64,000 nt of DNA from Ignavibacteriota bacterium (GCA_016218045.1 JACRFB010000031.1:153784-217783); one strand, 5' to 3'; counted from the stretch's first letter, positions 35,488 through 45,028 are shown. Numbers and translations: made by a program. Notes: generated by a model not told the origin, from the sequence alone.

Positions 35488-36759
35488 GTGATCGAACTTC
35501 GTTTCGGCACCGCGGTCCAGCAGGCGCGTCCTCCCGCCGGATGGCGGCTACAACGGCTTCGGATCGCTCCTCCTCGAGGGGAGCGGTCCGAAGCCGCGGT
35601 CGTTACCGCTGCGCTCGACGCGGCACAGGACGACCTCGCGGTTTTCCTCGAAGGCGCGGGCGGAGTCACCGTCCTCATTTCTGATCATACGCGCCTGTGC
35701 CGCAGCGAGGTCTTCCTGCCGGCACTGCTCGCGCGTGTGCACGCGGCGGGGGTGCCCGTCGACGCCACGACCCTGCTCTTTGCCTGCGGAACACACAGGC
35801 GGCAGAGCGAGGCCGAACAACGCGCCATACTCGGAGACGGGATATTCGCGCGGTACCGCGTTGCAGACCACGACTGCCGCGACGGACAATCCATGGTCGA
35901 GGTCGGACGCACGCGTTACGGCACACGCGTATCAGTGAACCGCATCGCCGCCGAGGCCGAGCGGATTATTGCCACGGGTACCGTGGTCCATCATTACTTC
36001 GCGGGATACGGTGGCGGAGCCAAACTTTTTGTGCCCGGCGTGGCGGCCTACGATACCGCGGTGCAGAATCACCGGCGCACGTTGACAGCGGATGCCCGCT
36101 TTCATACCGCCTGCCGTGACGGATCCTTCGAAGGCAATCCGGTGGCCGACGACATCATGGACACGCTGCGTTTCATGCCGCCGTCGAGGGCGTTTACGGC
36201 CCTGCTCGGTCCCGATGGCCGCATCATCGACGCTCTGTGCGGCGGAGTCGCCGAGGTACACGCCGCGGCGCGTGCGCGCGTGGATGCACTGTATCGGACG
36301 ACAGTGTCCGAATATTCCGACATCACCATCACGAGCTGCGGCGGCGCGCCTAAGGACGTGAATTTTATTCAGAGTCATAAAACCCTGCACCGCGCGTCCT
36401 ACATCACAAAGCCCGGCGGCTCCATCATCTGTCTCGCCGCCTGCAGCGAGGGCATCGGCAACACATCCTTCCTGCCTTGGTTCGACGTGCCGCATGAGCG
36501 GCTCGCCGAGGCGATAGACGCGGGCTACACGATGAACGCGCACACCGCCGTCGCCATGCGCGACAAGGCGGAACGGTTCCGCGTGTATCTTGTCAGCACT
36601 CTCCCGCATGGCGAGGTCCGCCGCATGGGCATGACACCCTGTGAAACGCTGCAGGAAGCACTCGACCAGGCTGCGGCAACACTTCCCGCGGATGCCAGCG
36701 CCTATCTCGTCGAAAACGGCTCGCTGCTGGTGCCGTCCGTCGAGATCCCGGATGCGTGA
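35488..36759 (+). CDS. LarA-like nickel-pincer lactate racemase family protein
   Basis: A 423-residue protein of the LarA family (DUF2088). ACGTHRR supplies a catalytic His, and VVHHYFAGYGGGAKLFVPG includes the other His and the Lys (in GGAK) that in LarA attaches the nickel-pincer nucleotide. Length and N/C domains fit. LarB, LarC and LarE, needed to make the cofactor, are not nearby, so they would have to be elsewhere; many LarA homologues act on other 2-hydroxy acids. GTG 35488 is 15 bases after the NHL stop. Confidence 0.82.
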   Translation: MIELRFGTAVQQARPPAGWRLQRLRIAPPRGERSEAAVVTAALDAAQDDLAVFLEGAGGVTVLISDHTRLCRSEVFLPALLARVHAAGVPVDATTLLFACGTHRRQSEAEQRAILGDGIFARYRVADHDCRDGQSMVEVGRTRYGTRVSVNRIAAEAERIIATGTVVHHYFAGYGGGAKLFVPGVAAYDTAVQNHRRTLTADARFHTACRDGSFEGNPVADDIMDTLRFMPPSRAFTALLGPDGRIIDALCGGVAEVHAAARARVDALYRTTVSEYSDITITSCGGAPKDVNFIQSHKTLHRASYITKPGGSIICLAACSEGIGNTSFLPWFDVPHERLAEAIDAGYTMNAHTAVAMRDKAERFRVYLVSTLPHGEVRRMGMTPCETLQEALDQAAATLPADASAYLVENGSLLVPSVEIPDA

Positions 36760-36862
36760 GCCTGCGTTCGAAGGTGTGCGTCGCGACGCGCGGCTCCTGG
36801 CTCGCACGCGGGGCAGAGCACAAACCGAATCCGTGAAACACCAACATCGAGGAATTTCACCT

Positions 36863-37390
36863 ATGGTATCCAGGATGATTCTGTTGCCTGTCCTCCTTGT
36901 TCTCATCCTACCAAGTTTTACACGCGCCCAGGAACAGGAGCGCCGCGACCCGCTTCTCGCGCAATTCGAGGGAAGCTGGCAGGGCGTCTGTGAAAACGAC
37001 GGGAGGGACTATCCCTGCGATGTGCGCTGCTCTTGGGATTTGCAGGGTGCGTACATGGTAAGCGAGGTGAGCGTGTGGCAGGATGCAAAACGCGCACTGG
37101 TGCTGTTTGAGGAGCGTGAGTTTGCACGCACGGCGGGCGAGTCGACACACGCGCTCTATTCTTTCAGCAGCACCGGCGTCACGCGCTGGGGAACGCGACA
37201 GTGCAAGGGCGCGCACTGGACGGGCAGCGTGAAAGATTCGGACGGCCTCGGCGAGACGTTCACCCTCGATTGGAACGGCCAAAACGCATGGACCTTGACA
37301 CGTCTGCTGCAGGACGAGGAGGGCAATGTTTTGAAGAAGATGGTTTTCACGATGCACAGGTCCGGCGTAAAAAAGCCGGGCGGCAAGTGA
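36863..37390 (+). CDS. Secreted protein of unknown function (DUF1579-like)
   Basis: A 175-residue protein with signal peptide ending near SFTRAQ (residue 23). FEGSWQGVCENDGRDYPCDV and TFTLDWNGQNAWTLTRL suggest a lipocalin-like barrel similar to DUF1579 proteins. ATG 36863 has GAGGA nine bases upstream; the frame upstream is open only as an overlap with the LarA gene. Stop TGA overlaps the next gene's GTG (37387). Confidence 0.65.
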   Translation: MVSRMILLPVLLVLILPSFTRAQEQERRDPLLAQFEGSWQGVCENDGRDYPCDVRCSWDLQGAYMVSEVSVWQDAKRALVLFEEREFARTAGESTHALYSFSSTGVTRWGTRQCKGAHWTGSVKDSDGLGETFTLDWNGQNAWTLTRLLQDEEGNVLKKMVFTMHRSGVKKPGGK

Positions 37391-38070
37391 GTCCGGTTGC
37401 TGAGATCGCGATACTCGCGGCGCTGTGGTGCGCCGCGCACAGCGTGCTGATTACTCCGCGCGTCACCGCCTATGCACGGCGCCGCTTCGGGGCTCTCTTT
37501 GCGTGGTACCGCCTCCTGTACAATCTGTTCAGTCTCGTCTCGCTGCTCCCGCTGTTACTCTGTCTCCGTCACGCCGAAGCGCACACACTTTTTACATGGG
37601 CACAGCCGTGGATACTTGTCTCGTGGTTCGCCATCGCCGCGGCGGTGTACCTGCTCGCGGCGGGTGCGCGTGTCCACGACAACGCACATTTTTTCGGTTT
37701 CTCGCAGATCGCCGCGCAGCGACACGGTCGCGAGGACGCCGTGCAGCCGTTTCACACCCGCGGCATCCTCGCGCGCGTGCGGCATCCCTATTACAGCGCC
37801 GGTATGCTGCTGATGATTTTTGCCGGGGATATCACGGATGTCAATCTCGCGGTGCGGATCGTGTTTCTCGTGTATCTTATTGTCGGTGCCATGCTGGAAG
37901 AAAAAAAACTGCTGGCGGAATTCGGTGATGTGTATGTGCGGTACAGGGGGAAGGTGCCGATGTTTGTACCAAAGGTGGGAAGACGAGGGACGGGGGACGA
38001 GGGACGAGGGACGGGAGACGGGGGACGGGGACGGGGGACGGGGGACGAGGGACGGGGGAGTAGGGAGTAG
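37387..38070 (+). CDS. NnrU/isoprenylcysteine-methyltransferase-like membrane protein with repeat-encoded tail
   Basis: A 227-residue membrane protein with about five hydrophobic segments. HTRGILARVRHPYYSAGMLL is the family signature of NnrU/ICMT-like enzymes (RHP(M/Y)Y), followed by EEKKLLAEFGDVYVRYRGKVPMFVP. These proteins methylate small molecules or protein cysteines using SAM. The normal family end is near residue 197. The last 30 residues (GRRGTGDEGRGTGDGG and so on) are coded by a GACGGGG micro-repeat that runs past the stop, so the tail is probably an accidental read-through into the repeat. Start GTG 37387 couples it to the upstream gene. Confidence 0.75.
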   Translation: MSPVAEIAILAALWCAAHSVLITPRVTAYARRRFGALFAWYRLLYNLFSLVSLLPLLLCLRHAEAHTLFTWAQPWILVSWFAIAAAVYLLAAGARVHDNAHFFGFSQIAAQRHGREDAVQPFHTRGILARVRHPYYSAGMLLMIFAGDITDVNLAVRIVFLVYLIVGAMLEEKKLLAEFGDVYVRYRGKVPMFVPKVGRRGTGDEGRGTGDGGRGRGTGDEGRGSRE

Positions 38071-38082
38071 GGAGTGGGGAGT
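37978..38082 (+). repeat. G-rich micro-repeat (GACGGGG then GGGAGTAG units)
   Basis: About 105 bases of imperfect GACGGGGG/GACGAGG units that turn into GGGAGTAGGGAGTAGGGAGTGG. It codes the C-terminal tail of the membrane protein and provides its TAG stop. The same GGGAGTGGGGAG motif recurs at 24741 and 58770. Confidence 0.85.
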
Positions 38083-38275
38083 CGAAGCGTGACGTGCAGC
38101 GGGAGGCCATTCCACATTGCCACCTTGCTACTTTGCTACCTTCCACCGCGCGCGTGTCACGTGTAACGTGCAACGTGTTACGTGTACTGTGCGCCGGGAA
38201 AGTGTTACATTACACGTCGTGTGGCGGATGCTGGAATGTCATCCGCGTGGTATGTGTAATCAGCGGTGATGACGG
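38071..38275. other. 205-base gap before hydE with ACGTG-rich imperfect repeats
   Basis: Contains repeated ACGTG words (about 38158-38185: ACGTGTAACGTGCAACGTGT) and nested dyads such as AACGTG/CACGTT. A weak TACATTAC (38206-38213) could be a -7 box but lacks a good TTG at the right distance. I see no gene. Confidence 0.4.
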
Positions 38276-39382
38276 ATGTCGGATGAAATAAAACGTGTCG
38301 AGGCGATTCTGCGTGAAGCGGAAGAGGGGAAGGCGCCCGGTTTCGATGATGTGTGTTTTCTGTTGACGATGCGCGACGAGGAGGCCGAACGGTCGTTGCT
38401 CGCTGGCGCGTACCGCATCAAGGAGCGGATCATCGGCAGAAAAGTGTTTTTCCGCGGACTCATCGAGGTCAGCAACATCTGCGTGAAGGACTGCCTCTAC
38501 TGCGGCATCCGCAAAAGCAATCGCTCGGTGGAGCGGTACATGATGAAGGAAGCCGAGATCCTTGCAGCCGCCGATTTTGCGTTTCGGAACCGGTATGGAT
38601 CGATTGTGCTGCAATCGGGTGAACGCAGCGACGCACACTTCGTCGATTTCATCGAGGATATCATCGCAAAGATCAAACAGCGGAGTGACGGCGCCCTCGG
38701 CATCACCCTTTCGTTGGGTGAGCAGAGCGAGGAAACGTACCGCCGCTGGTTCGCGGCCGGCGCGCATCGCTACCTGCTGCGTATCGAGACGTCGAGCCCG
38801 GAACTCTACCGCCGCCTGCATCCAGCGGATCACAACTTCGAGAAGCGCAGGCAATGTCTTGCGCTGCTCAAACACTGCGGCTATCAGGTCGGGACCGGCG
38901 TGATGATACGTCTTCCATTCCAGACCTACGAGGATCTTGCGCGCGACATTCTCTTTTTCCGTGAGACCGACGTCGACATGATCGGCATGGGACCGTATCT
39001 GCCCAGCAGCAACACGCCGCTGGCGGATGAGCCCCCGGCCTCGTTTCCCATCGATATGGATCCGTATCGGCTCGCCATCCGGATGATCGCCGTGACACGT
39101 GTTGCGCTGCGCGACGTGAACATCGCCGCGACCACCGCGCTGCAGGCGTTGAAGCCCTTCGGCCGCGAGATGGGCCTGAAGGCGGGCGCAAACATCATCA
39201 TGCCGAACGTCACGGACACGATGTACAGGCCCTCGTACCAGCTCTACGACAACAAACCCTGCACCGACGAAAACGCGGACGATTGTGTGAGCTGCCTAGA
39301 GTCGCGCATCCTCGACATCGACGAGGAAATCGGGTACGGAGAATGGGGCGACTCGCGCCACTTCCGCGCCCGCGGCGCCTAA
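38276..39382 (+). CDS. hydE: [FeFe] hydrogenase maturase HydE (radical SAM)
   Basis: A 368-residue radical-SAM enzyme that makes an iron-dithiolate precursor for the H-cluster. ICVKDCLYCGIR is the CxxxCxxC cluster site (about residue 63); VLQSGE, the barrel strands IGMGPYLPSSNTPL, and a C-terminal C-x7-CxxC (CTDENADDCVSC) for an auxiliary cluster fit HydE rather than BioB. No hydF, hydG or hydA is in the window. Its TAA stop touches the cytochrome c stop of the opposite strand with no base between. Confidence 0.9.
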   Translation: MSDEIKRVEAILREAEEGKAPGFDDVCFLLTMRDEEAERSLLAGAYRIKERIIGRKVFFRGLIEVSNICVKDCLYCGIRKSNRSVERYMMKEAEILAAADFAFRNRYGSIVLQSGERSDAHFVDFIEDIIAKIKQRSDGALGITLSLGEQSEETYRRWFAAGAHRYLLRIETSSPELYRRLHPADHNFEKRRQCLALLKHCGYQVGTGVMIRLPFQTYEDLARDILFFRETDVDMIGMGPYLPSSNTPLADEPPASFPIDMDPYRLAIRMIAVTRVALRDVNIAATTALQALKPFGREMGLKAGANIIMPNVTDTMYRPSYQLYDNKPCTDENADDCVSCLESRILDIDEEIGYGEWGDSRHFRARGA

Positions 39383-39835
39383 TCAGCGCTCCGTGTCGGG
39401 CAGAAGCCAGGCGACAAGATCCGCGAGATCCGGGTCCGCGATGTTCCACCGCGGCATCGGATAATGCAGTCCTTTTCCCGCCGGATTGCGTCCCTCGGTG
39501 ATTGCCGCGCGCAGCGTGGCGCGTGTATAGGCGGGACGGCGCTCGGTCGGTGCCGCAAGGTCGGCCGGCGTGATGGCAGGCGCGGTGAAGGGCCCGAGTG
39601 CGGGTATCGGTTGTGAACGACCCGCGCGGTCGTCGCCGTGGCAGGTTGCGCAGGCGATCTGCATCGCGGGATCTGCTAGTTCGCTGCGGTCGAGATCGCT
39701 CTCGATCGCCAGACCCGCGGCGTTGCGGCCGGTGAGGAAAATCTCCTCGCCATTGGGCCGCTGCCCCGCGCAGCCCGCGACGAATGATGCCGTGATACAA
39801 AGCGCGGGGAGTATGCGGAAAGTTTTCTGTGCCAT
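39383..39835 (-). CDS. Small c-type cytochrome, probable lipoprotein
   Basis: A 150-residue protein with lipobox FVAGC (about residue 22) and one haem-binding CATCH (about 62-66). A Met in YPMPRW, late in the domain, is the likely sixth haem ligand. It should be lipid-anchored in the periplasm and carry electrons. It starts 17 bases after rsmB ends, at the tail of the kynurenine operon; whether it serves that pathway (two oxygenases and an NADPH monooxygenase) is not shown. Confidence 0.85.
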   Translation of the reverse strand: MAQKTFRILPALCITASFVAGCAGQRPNGEEIFLTGRNAAGLAIESDLDRSELADPAMQIACATCHGDDRAGRSQPIPALGPFTAPAITPADLAAPTERRPAYTRATLRAAITEGRNPAGKGLHYPMPRWNIADPDLADLVAWLLPDTER

Positions 39836-39852
39836 GGTTGTGAATTCCGGTG

Positions 39853-41223
39853 TCAGGAATGGTTGTCACGCCGCCGCAGGCGGGCGATGAAGAAGCCGTC
39901 GGTGCCGTGTTCCGATGGTGTGAGCTGCAGCATGTGTGCCGTGTCGTCCGTCAACGACGTGACGCCATGCCGGGCGAAGGCGGGCGCGAGCGGCGCGGGT
40001 GCAAATGCGGGATTCGCCTCGAGGAAGGCGGCGACGACGCGCTCGTTTTCGTCGGGCATCAGCGAACAGGTTGCGTACACGAGAGTGCCGCCGGGAGAGA
40101 CGGCGCGCGCGGCATCCTCGAGAATCGCGCGCTGCGTCGCGGCGAGGCGCGCGAGTTGTTTCGGCGAGACGCGCCATTTTACCGCGGGATTGCGGCGCGC
40201 CGTGCCGGTGCCCGAACAGGGAGCGTCCACGAGGACTGCATCGAATCGTGCATGTTCGTCCCGCGGGGCGCTGCCGGGACGTGTGAGAACCGTTTCGATC
40301 GATGTCAGCGCGCAGCGCGCGGCGCGGCGTGTCAGCGACTGGAGGCGCTGTCGTTCGATGTCGGCGGCGCGGATGAAGCCCTCGTCGCCCATGAGGTCGG
40401 CCAGATGCAGGGTCTTGCCTCCCGCGCCCGCGCAGGCGTCGTACACCGACATGCCGGGGCGCGGATCGAGGGCGTATCCGATAAGCTGACTGCCGATGTC
40501 CTGAATTTCAAAGGCGCCTTCCTCGTAGAGCGGTGAGCCCGTAAGACGCGCGCGGCGCGCGAGCACGAGTCCGGCCGGCGACAGCGCGGATTCGATTGTC
40601 TCGACACCGTCAGCGGCGAGCCGCGCGCGCAGTTCGCCGCGTGTCATGTGACGTGTGTTCACGCGCAGGGCCACGCCAGCGGGCAGGCGCAGGGAGGCGC
40701 CCAAAGCCACCGCCGCGGGCCAGCCGCCGCTCCGCGTACTCCACTCCGCCAATATCCACGAGGGACACGAGGCATAGGCCGCGTACACGCCGAGGGTTTC
40801 CTCGTCGACCGGCGACGCGGCGTCCAGGCGTTCCGCAACACGCTGTGCAAGCGCGCGGTACACCTCCCGCGTCCGTTCGTGCATGGATGTTGTGTCGGCG
40901 CCCGAAAACTCGGCGCGCCGCGCCACGGCATCGGCCCCCGGAACGTCGATTTCGAGCGCGAGCGCGAGTGCGGCATGAATGGCGCCGCGCTCCTCGGGCA
41001 TGTCGGTTGTCGCTGCGGATTCGAGCGCCTCGATGCAGTGGCGCAGGCGCAGCGCCGCGAAGGCGAGCCAGGATGCCGCCTCGCGATCTTCGGACGAAAG
41101 TGTCTTTTTCCCGTGCAGCAGCGCGGCCGCGGTGTCGTCGAGCGGCTGCGGTGTCTTGCGCAGTACGCGGTACAGTTCCGCCGCTACCGCCGCGATGGCG
41201 CGCCGGGGTTTGTCGCCGTCCAC
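39853..41223 (-). CDS. rsmB: RsmB-like 16S rRNA (cytosine-C5) methyltransferase
   Basis: A 456-residue methyltransferase that uses SAM to form m5C967 in 16S rRNA. An N-terminal NusB-like helical domain (about 1-145) precedes the catalytic domain: AYDACAGAGGKTLHLADLMG (SAM loop), DAPCSGTGTARRNP (motif IV Cys) and YATCSLMPDENE (motif VI catalytic Cys). It begins eight bases after the tryptophan dioxygenase stop, so appears to be read with the kynurenine operon. Confidence 0.93.
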   Translation of the reverse strand: MDGDKPRRAIAAVAAELYRVLRKTPQPLDDTAAALLHGKKTLSSEDREAASWLAFAALRLRHCIEALESAATTDMPEERGAIHAALALALEIDVPGADAVARRAEFSGADTTSMHERTREVYRALAQRVAERLDAASPVDEETLGVYAAYASCPSWILAEWSTRSGGWPAAVALGASLRLPAGVALRVNTRHMTRGELRARLAADGVETIESALSPAGLVLARRARLTGSPLYEEGAFEIQDIGSQLIGYALDPRPGMSVYDACAGAGGKTLHLADLMGDEGFIRAADIERQRLQSLTRRAARCALTSIETVLTRPGSAPRDEHARFDAVLVDAPCSGTGTARRNPAVKWRVSPKQLARLAATQRAILEDAARAVSPGGTLVYATCSLMPDENERVVAAFLEANPAFAPAPLAPAFARHGVTSLTDDTAHMLQLTPSEHGTDGFFIARLRRRDNHS

Positions 41224-41230
41224 GCGCGGC

Positions 41231-42322
41231 TCAGTATCCGGCCGCGAATCCGAGGCGCCGTTCCATGTCGGCGCTCAGCGCGGGCAGCGCGGCGCGCGGA
41301 ATGATGTAGGTGGACAGGTCGATCAGATCGGTGTACACGCGGTGGTTCTCGGCGGTGGATTTCAGATAGTGATATCCGGAACTCCCGCCCGTGCCGATCT
41401 TGGTGCCGATCATACGGTGCACCATCAGCGCGTGACGGTACCGCCACGTGGTGAACATCTCGTCGACGTCGATGAGGCCCGCGAGCAGGCGGTAGGGGAG
41501 CTGCAGTATGGGCTGGTCGCGGTACAGCACGATGAAGAGCGCCGCCTGCGTGGCGCGGTGCGAAAGCCGGCGCTTGCCCGACTGCCGCAACTCCTCGTGC
41601 AGGGGCTCCTCGAACAGGGCGTTGAAGCGTGCCGCGGTGGCGTCGAGTTCCTCGAACTGCACGCGCTTCTCGAGCTCGGTCAGTGTTGTGTTGCCCGCGA
41701 TCACCGCGCGGTCGCCGTCGAGCATCGCGTGGACGGCGCCGCGGTATTCCTGCCAGAACGAGTAGTCGCCCGCGTCCAGAAATGGTGTGCGTTCGAGCCA
41801 GCGCTCGAGCAGATCGTACAGCGAGGGCTGCGACTCCGCGCGTTTGAGCAATTCCTGATGCTCGGGCGAAACACGCGTGTGGTAGGCGAACTGATTGTAC
41901 AGCAGGCGCTGTTCGGCCTTGAGTCCGAAAGCGATTTCGACGAGACGGAATTGTACGCTCTGGAATCCCGAGGCGGGAAAGAGGTAGTCGCGGAAATCGA
42001 GGAAGTCCATCGGCGTCATCGTCTCGAGCACGCGTAATTGATCGATGATCACTTTCTGTATCTCGACGATGCGGTGCAGGCGCGACACGGCCGTGCCGAG
42101 CACCTTTTCGTCGACGGTGTCGCCGGCGAAAAGATCGATCACCGATCCCATCTCGTGCAGGATCTGTTTGAACCACAGTTCGTACGCCTGATGCACGATG
42201 ATGAACAACATCTCGTCGTGCGCGGGAGCGCCGTATTCTGCGCTCTTGGGAGACTGTGCGCCGAGTAATTGCTCGAGTTTGAGATACTCGGCGTAATACA
42301 CGGGCGGATAGGGCTTGTCCAT
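41231..42322 (-). CDS. kynA: Tryptophan 2,3-dioxygenase
   Basis: A 363-residue haem enzyme that opens the indole ring of tryptophan to give N-formylkynurenine. DEMLFIIVHQAYELWFKQIL and FRDYLFPASGFQSVQFRL are hallmarks, and WRYRHALMVHRMIGTKIGTGG contains the proximal haem His and substrate loop. ATG 42322 is 29 bases after the kynurenine monooxygenase stop; the longer open frame upstream lies inside that gene. First pathway step, but last among the kyn genes in the operon. Confidence 0.96.
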   Translation of the reverse strand: MDKPYPPVYYAEYLKLEQLLGAQSPKSAEYGAPAHDEMLFIIVHQAYELWFKQILHEMGSVIDLFAGDTVDEKVLGTAVSRLHRIVEIQKVIIDQLRVLETMTPMDFLDFRDYLFPASGFQSVQFRLVEIAFGLKAEQRLLYNQFAYHTRVSPEHQELLKRAESQPSLYDLLERWLERTPFLDAGDYSFWQEYRGAVHAMLDGDRAVIAGNTTLTELEKRVQFEELDATAARFNALFEEPLHEELRQSGKRRLSHRATQAALFIVLYRDQPILQLPYRLLAGLIDVDEMFTTWRYRHALMVHRMIGTKIGTGGSSGYHYLKSTAENHRVYTDLIDLSTYIIPRAALPALSADMERRLGFAAGY

Positions 42323-42351
42323 GGGGAATCTCGGGCGGAAGTGGAATGAAA

Positions 42352-43731
42352 TCAGAGTGTGGTTGCGGGGAAGGGCGGCAGCAGGGTCGTGACGAGCCGG
42401 TCTGCGCGCGCCCAGTCGATGTCGGCGACGTTGCGCGCATCGGCGGTCACTTCGTCGAGGATACGATCCTGTATGCGCCCGCGTTCCAGCGCGACGGCGT
42501 AGGGGATGCGATGGAACGAGACCATCGAGTACTTCGGAATGAAGTGCCCGGGATGCCGCCGTTCGAGCGTGAGATTGGCCTCCTTGAGCAAGGGGAAACG
42601 CGGATCGGCGACGGTGTCGCGCATTTCGACAAAGTTCTCGAGCGCGAGGTCGGCAATGGCGTTGGCATTGTCCCTGCGGCGCTCCTCGTACTCGGCGTAC
42701 ACGCGCGACCAGTCCGCGCCGTGTATGTCGACGCAGGCGGCGAGCGCCGAACAGTCCTCGAACGCGCAGTTCATGCCCTGGCCGAAGAACGGCACTATCG
42801 CGTGCGCCGCGTCGCCGAGCAAGGCGGCCGTGCCGCCCGCGTGCCAGGGTGCGGAGCGCACGGTCACCAGCGCGCTCGCGGGATTCGCGGCCCAGTCGCT
42901 TTCGAAGGTGGGCATCATCGCGAGCGCGTCGGGGAAGTCGCGCGCAAAAAAGACACGCGCGGTGTCGGGCGTCGCAAGCGCGTCGAATCCGGTCTCGCCC
43001 GCAAAGGGCAGGAACAGCGTGCAGGTGAAACTGCGGTCGGTGTTCGGCAACGCGATCAGCATGTAACTCCCGCGCGGCCATATGTGCAGCGCGTTGTGAT
43101 CGAGTCGGAAGCCGCCCTGCGCGTCGGGCGGAATTGCGAGTTCCTTGTACCCGTGTTCGAGATAGGATTGGCTGTAGTTGAAACGGCCGCGCTGCTGCAT
43201 CTCGAGGCGTATCGCCGAAGCGGATCCGTCGGTGCCGATCACCGTGTCGGCCGCGGCCGTGAAGTCGCCTCCGGTGCCTTCGTTGCGGAACAACACGGTG
43301 CCCGTCGAAAGATCGATGCCCGTGCAGCGTGTGTTGAAATGGATGCGCACGTTGTCGTGTTCCTCGGCCAGATCCATCAGGCGCATGTTCAGCTCGGCGC
43401 GCGAGACGGAATTGATCACTTCGTGCTCCCGCTGTCCGTACGGCGAAAAGGTCTGCTCTCCCGCGACGCTGTGCAGCATGCGGCCGCGCATGGGGATGAG
43501 GATCGGCTCGATGCCCGCGTACAGGCCCACTTCGCGGAGCGCGTGAATGCCGCGCACCGACAGCGCGAGATTGATCGAACGGCCCGCGCTAATGCGCGTC
43601 CGGCGCATGTCGGGCCTGCGCTCGTACATGTCGATGCGGAACCCGCGCTTTGCGAGATAGACGGCGAGAAGGGACCCTGCGAGTCCGGCGCCGACAAGTA
43701 TGACGTGGCCGCTGTTGCGTGTGAGTGTCAT
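42352..43731 (-). CDS. kmo: Kynurenine 3-monooxygenase
   Basis: A 459-residue FAD monooxygenase that adds OH at C3 of kynurenine with NADPH and oxygen. The FAD fingerprint VILVGAGLAGSLLAVYLAKRG is at the N-terminus and GDAAHAIVPFFGQGMNCAFED (about 315) is the GD motif of class A flavin monooxygenases. The C-terminal hydrophobic tail of mitochondrial KMO is absent, so it is likely soluble. ATG 43731 gives the proper N-terminus; the frame upstream overlaps kynU. Confidence 0.95.
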   Translation of the reverse strand: MTLTRNSGHVILVGAGLAGSLLAVYLAKRGFRIDMYERRPDMRRTRISAGRSINLALSVRGIHALREVGLYAGIEPILIPMRGRMLHSVAGEQTFSPYGQREHEVINSVSRAELNMRLMDLAEEHDNVRIHFNTRCTGIDLSTGTVLFRNEGTGGDFTAAADTVIGTDGSASAIRLEMQQRGRFNYSQSYLEHGYKELAIPPDAQGGFRLDHNALHIWPRGSYMLIALPNTDRSFTCTLFLPFAGETGFDALATPDTARVFFARDFPDALAMMPTFESDWAANPASALVTVRSAPWHAGGTAALLGDAAHAIVPFFGQGMNCAFEDCSALAACVDIHGADWSRVYAEYEERRRDNANAIADLALENFVEMRDTVADPRFPLLKEANLTLERRHPGHFIPKYSMVSFHRIPYAVALERGRIQDRILDEVTADARNVADIDWARADRLVTTLLPPFPATTL

Positions 43732-43765
43732 GGGAGAAACGTCGTGTTGGTGACGGGATGGCGGA

Positions 43766-45025
43766 TCACGGCTTCGCGTGAAACTCCGCGTGGAAGAGGC
43801 CTGCAAAACGCAGGACGTCGTAGAAGCTGTTGTACAGCGGCGCGGGCGCGACGCGTATCACGTCGGGCTCGCGCCAGTCGCAGATCACGCCCTGCGCGGC
43901 GAGCGCGTTGAACACCTCGCGCCCGTTGCGACGCACACGGATCGACAATTGCGCGCCGCGCTGAAGGGGATCCGCCGGCGTGATGATGTCCCAGTCCGCG
44001 TGCGGTCGGGAACGCAGCAGGGTGTCGAGCGCGCCAGTGAGGGCGGCGCTTTTGACACGCAGCGCGTCGATGCCGGCCTCGTCGAATATCTGCATCGACG
44101 CGCGCAGCGCCGCCATGCCGAGCACCGGTGCGTTGCTGAGCTGCCAGCCCTCCGCGCCCGGTATCGGGTGGAAGTCCGGTCCCATCGCAAAACGTGTGGC
44201 CTTGTCGTGTCCCCACCAACCCGCGAAGCGCGGCAGGTCCGCGGCCGTACCGTGCCGCTGATGCACAAAGGCGCCGCCGGGCGCGCCGGGGCCGGCGTTG
44301 AGATATTTATAGGAACACCAGACGGCAAAATCCGGACCCCACTCGTGCAGCGCGAGCGGCACATTGCCGACGGCGTGTGCGAGGTCGAAACCGACGGTGA
44401 TGCCCTTCGCGCGCGCGGCCTCGGCGATGAGTCCGAGTTCAAAGAACTGTCCGCTGTAGTAATTCACTCCTCCAAGCAGCAGCAGGGCGATCTCGTCGCC
44501 GCGCCGTTCGATCAGCTCGAGTATGTCGCTCGTGGGAATGATGTCGCCGCCGTCGTGTGCGGCGATCTCTATCAGGCCGTTCTGTGGATCAAACCCGTGA
44601 AAGGCGAGCTGCGACGCGGCCGCGTACCGGTCCGACGGAAAGGCCATGTGTTCGATCGCGATCTTGTGTCGCGCGGGTGTGGGACGGTAGAAACTGACCA
44701 GAAGCAGATGCAGGTTCACGGTCAGACTGTTCATCACCACAACTTCCGAGGGGAGCGCGCCCACGAGCAGCGCGGTCGACGTGGTCAGCGACTCGTGATA
44801 CGACACCCACGGCGTGTGCGCGCGGAAATGCCCTTCCACGCCGTGCCGCGCCCAGTCGTCGAGTTCGCGGTCGATGAAGCGCCGCACGCTGAGCGGCTGT
44901 AGTCCGAGCGAATTGCCGCACAGGTACACGGCAAGGGATCCGTCGTCGAGTGTCGGGAAGGCGAAACGCGCGCGGAACGCCGCGAGTGGATCGCGCGCAT
45001 CGAGTTCTTCGATGGGAATGTGCAT
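43766..45025 (-). CDS. kynU: Kynureninase
   Basis: A 419-residue PLP enzyme that cleaves 3-hydroxykynurenine to 3-hydroxyanthranilate and alanine. VYLCGNSLGLQP, GFDLAHAVGNVPLALHEW (PLP-Asp) and WCSYKYLNAGPGAPGGAFVH (PLP-Lys in SYKY) are diagnostic. Normal length. It begins three bases after the cyclase gene stop, indicating tight coupling. Confidence 0.96.
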   Translation of the reverse strand: MHIPIEELDARDPLAAFRARFAFPTLDDGSLAVYLCGNSLGLQPLSVRRFIDRELDDWARHGVEGHFRAHTPWVSYHESLTTSTALLVGALPSEVVVMNSLTVNLHLLLVSFYRPTPARHKIAIEHMAFPSDRYAAASQLAFHGFDPQNGLIEIAAHDGGDIIPTSDILELIERRGDEIALLLLGGVNYYSGQFFELGLIAEAARAKGITVGFDLAHAVGNVPLALHEWGPDFAVWCSYKYLNAGPGAPGGAFVHQRHGTAADLPRFAGWWGHDKATRFAMGPDFHPIPGAEGWQLSNAPVLGMAALRASMQIFDEAGIDALRVKSAALTGALDTLLRSRPHADWDIITPADPLQRGAQLSIRVRRNGREVFNALAAQGVICDWREPDVIRVAPAPLYNSFYDVLRFAGLFHAEFHAKP

Positions 45026-45028
45026 GGT

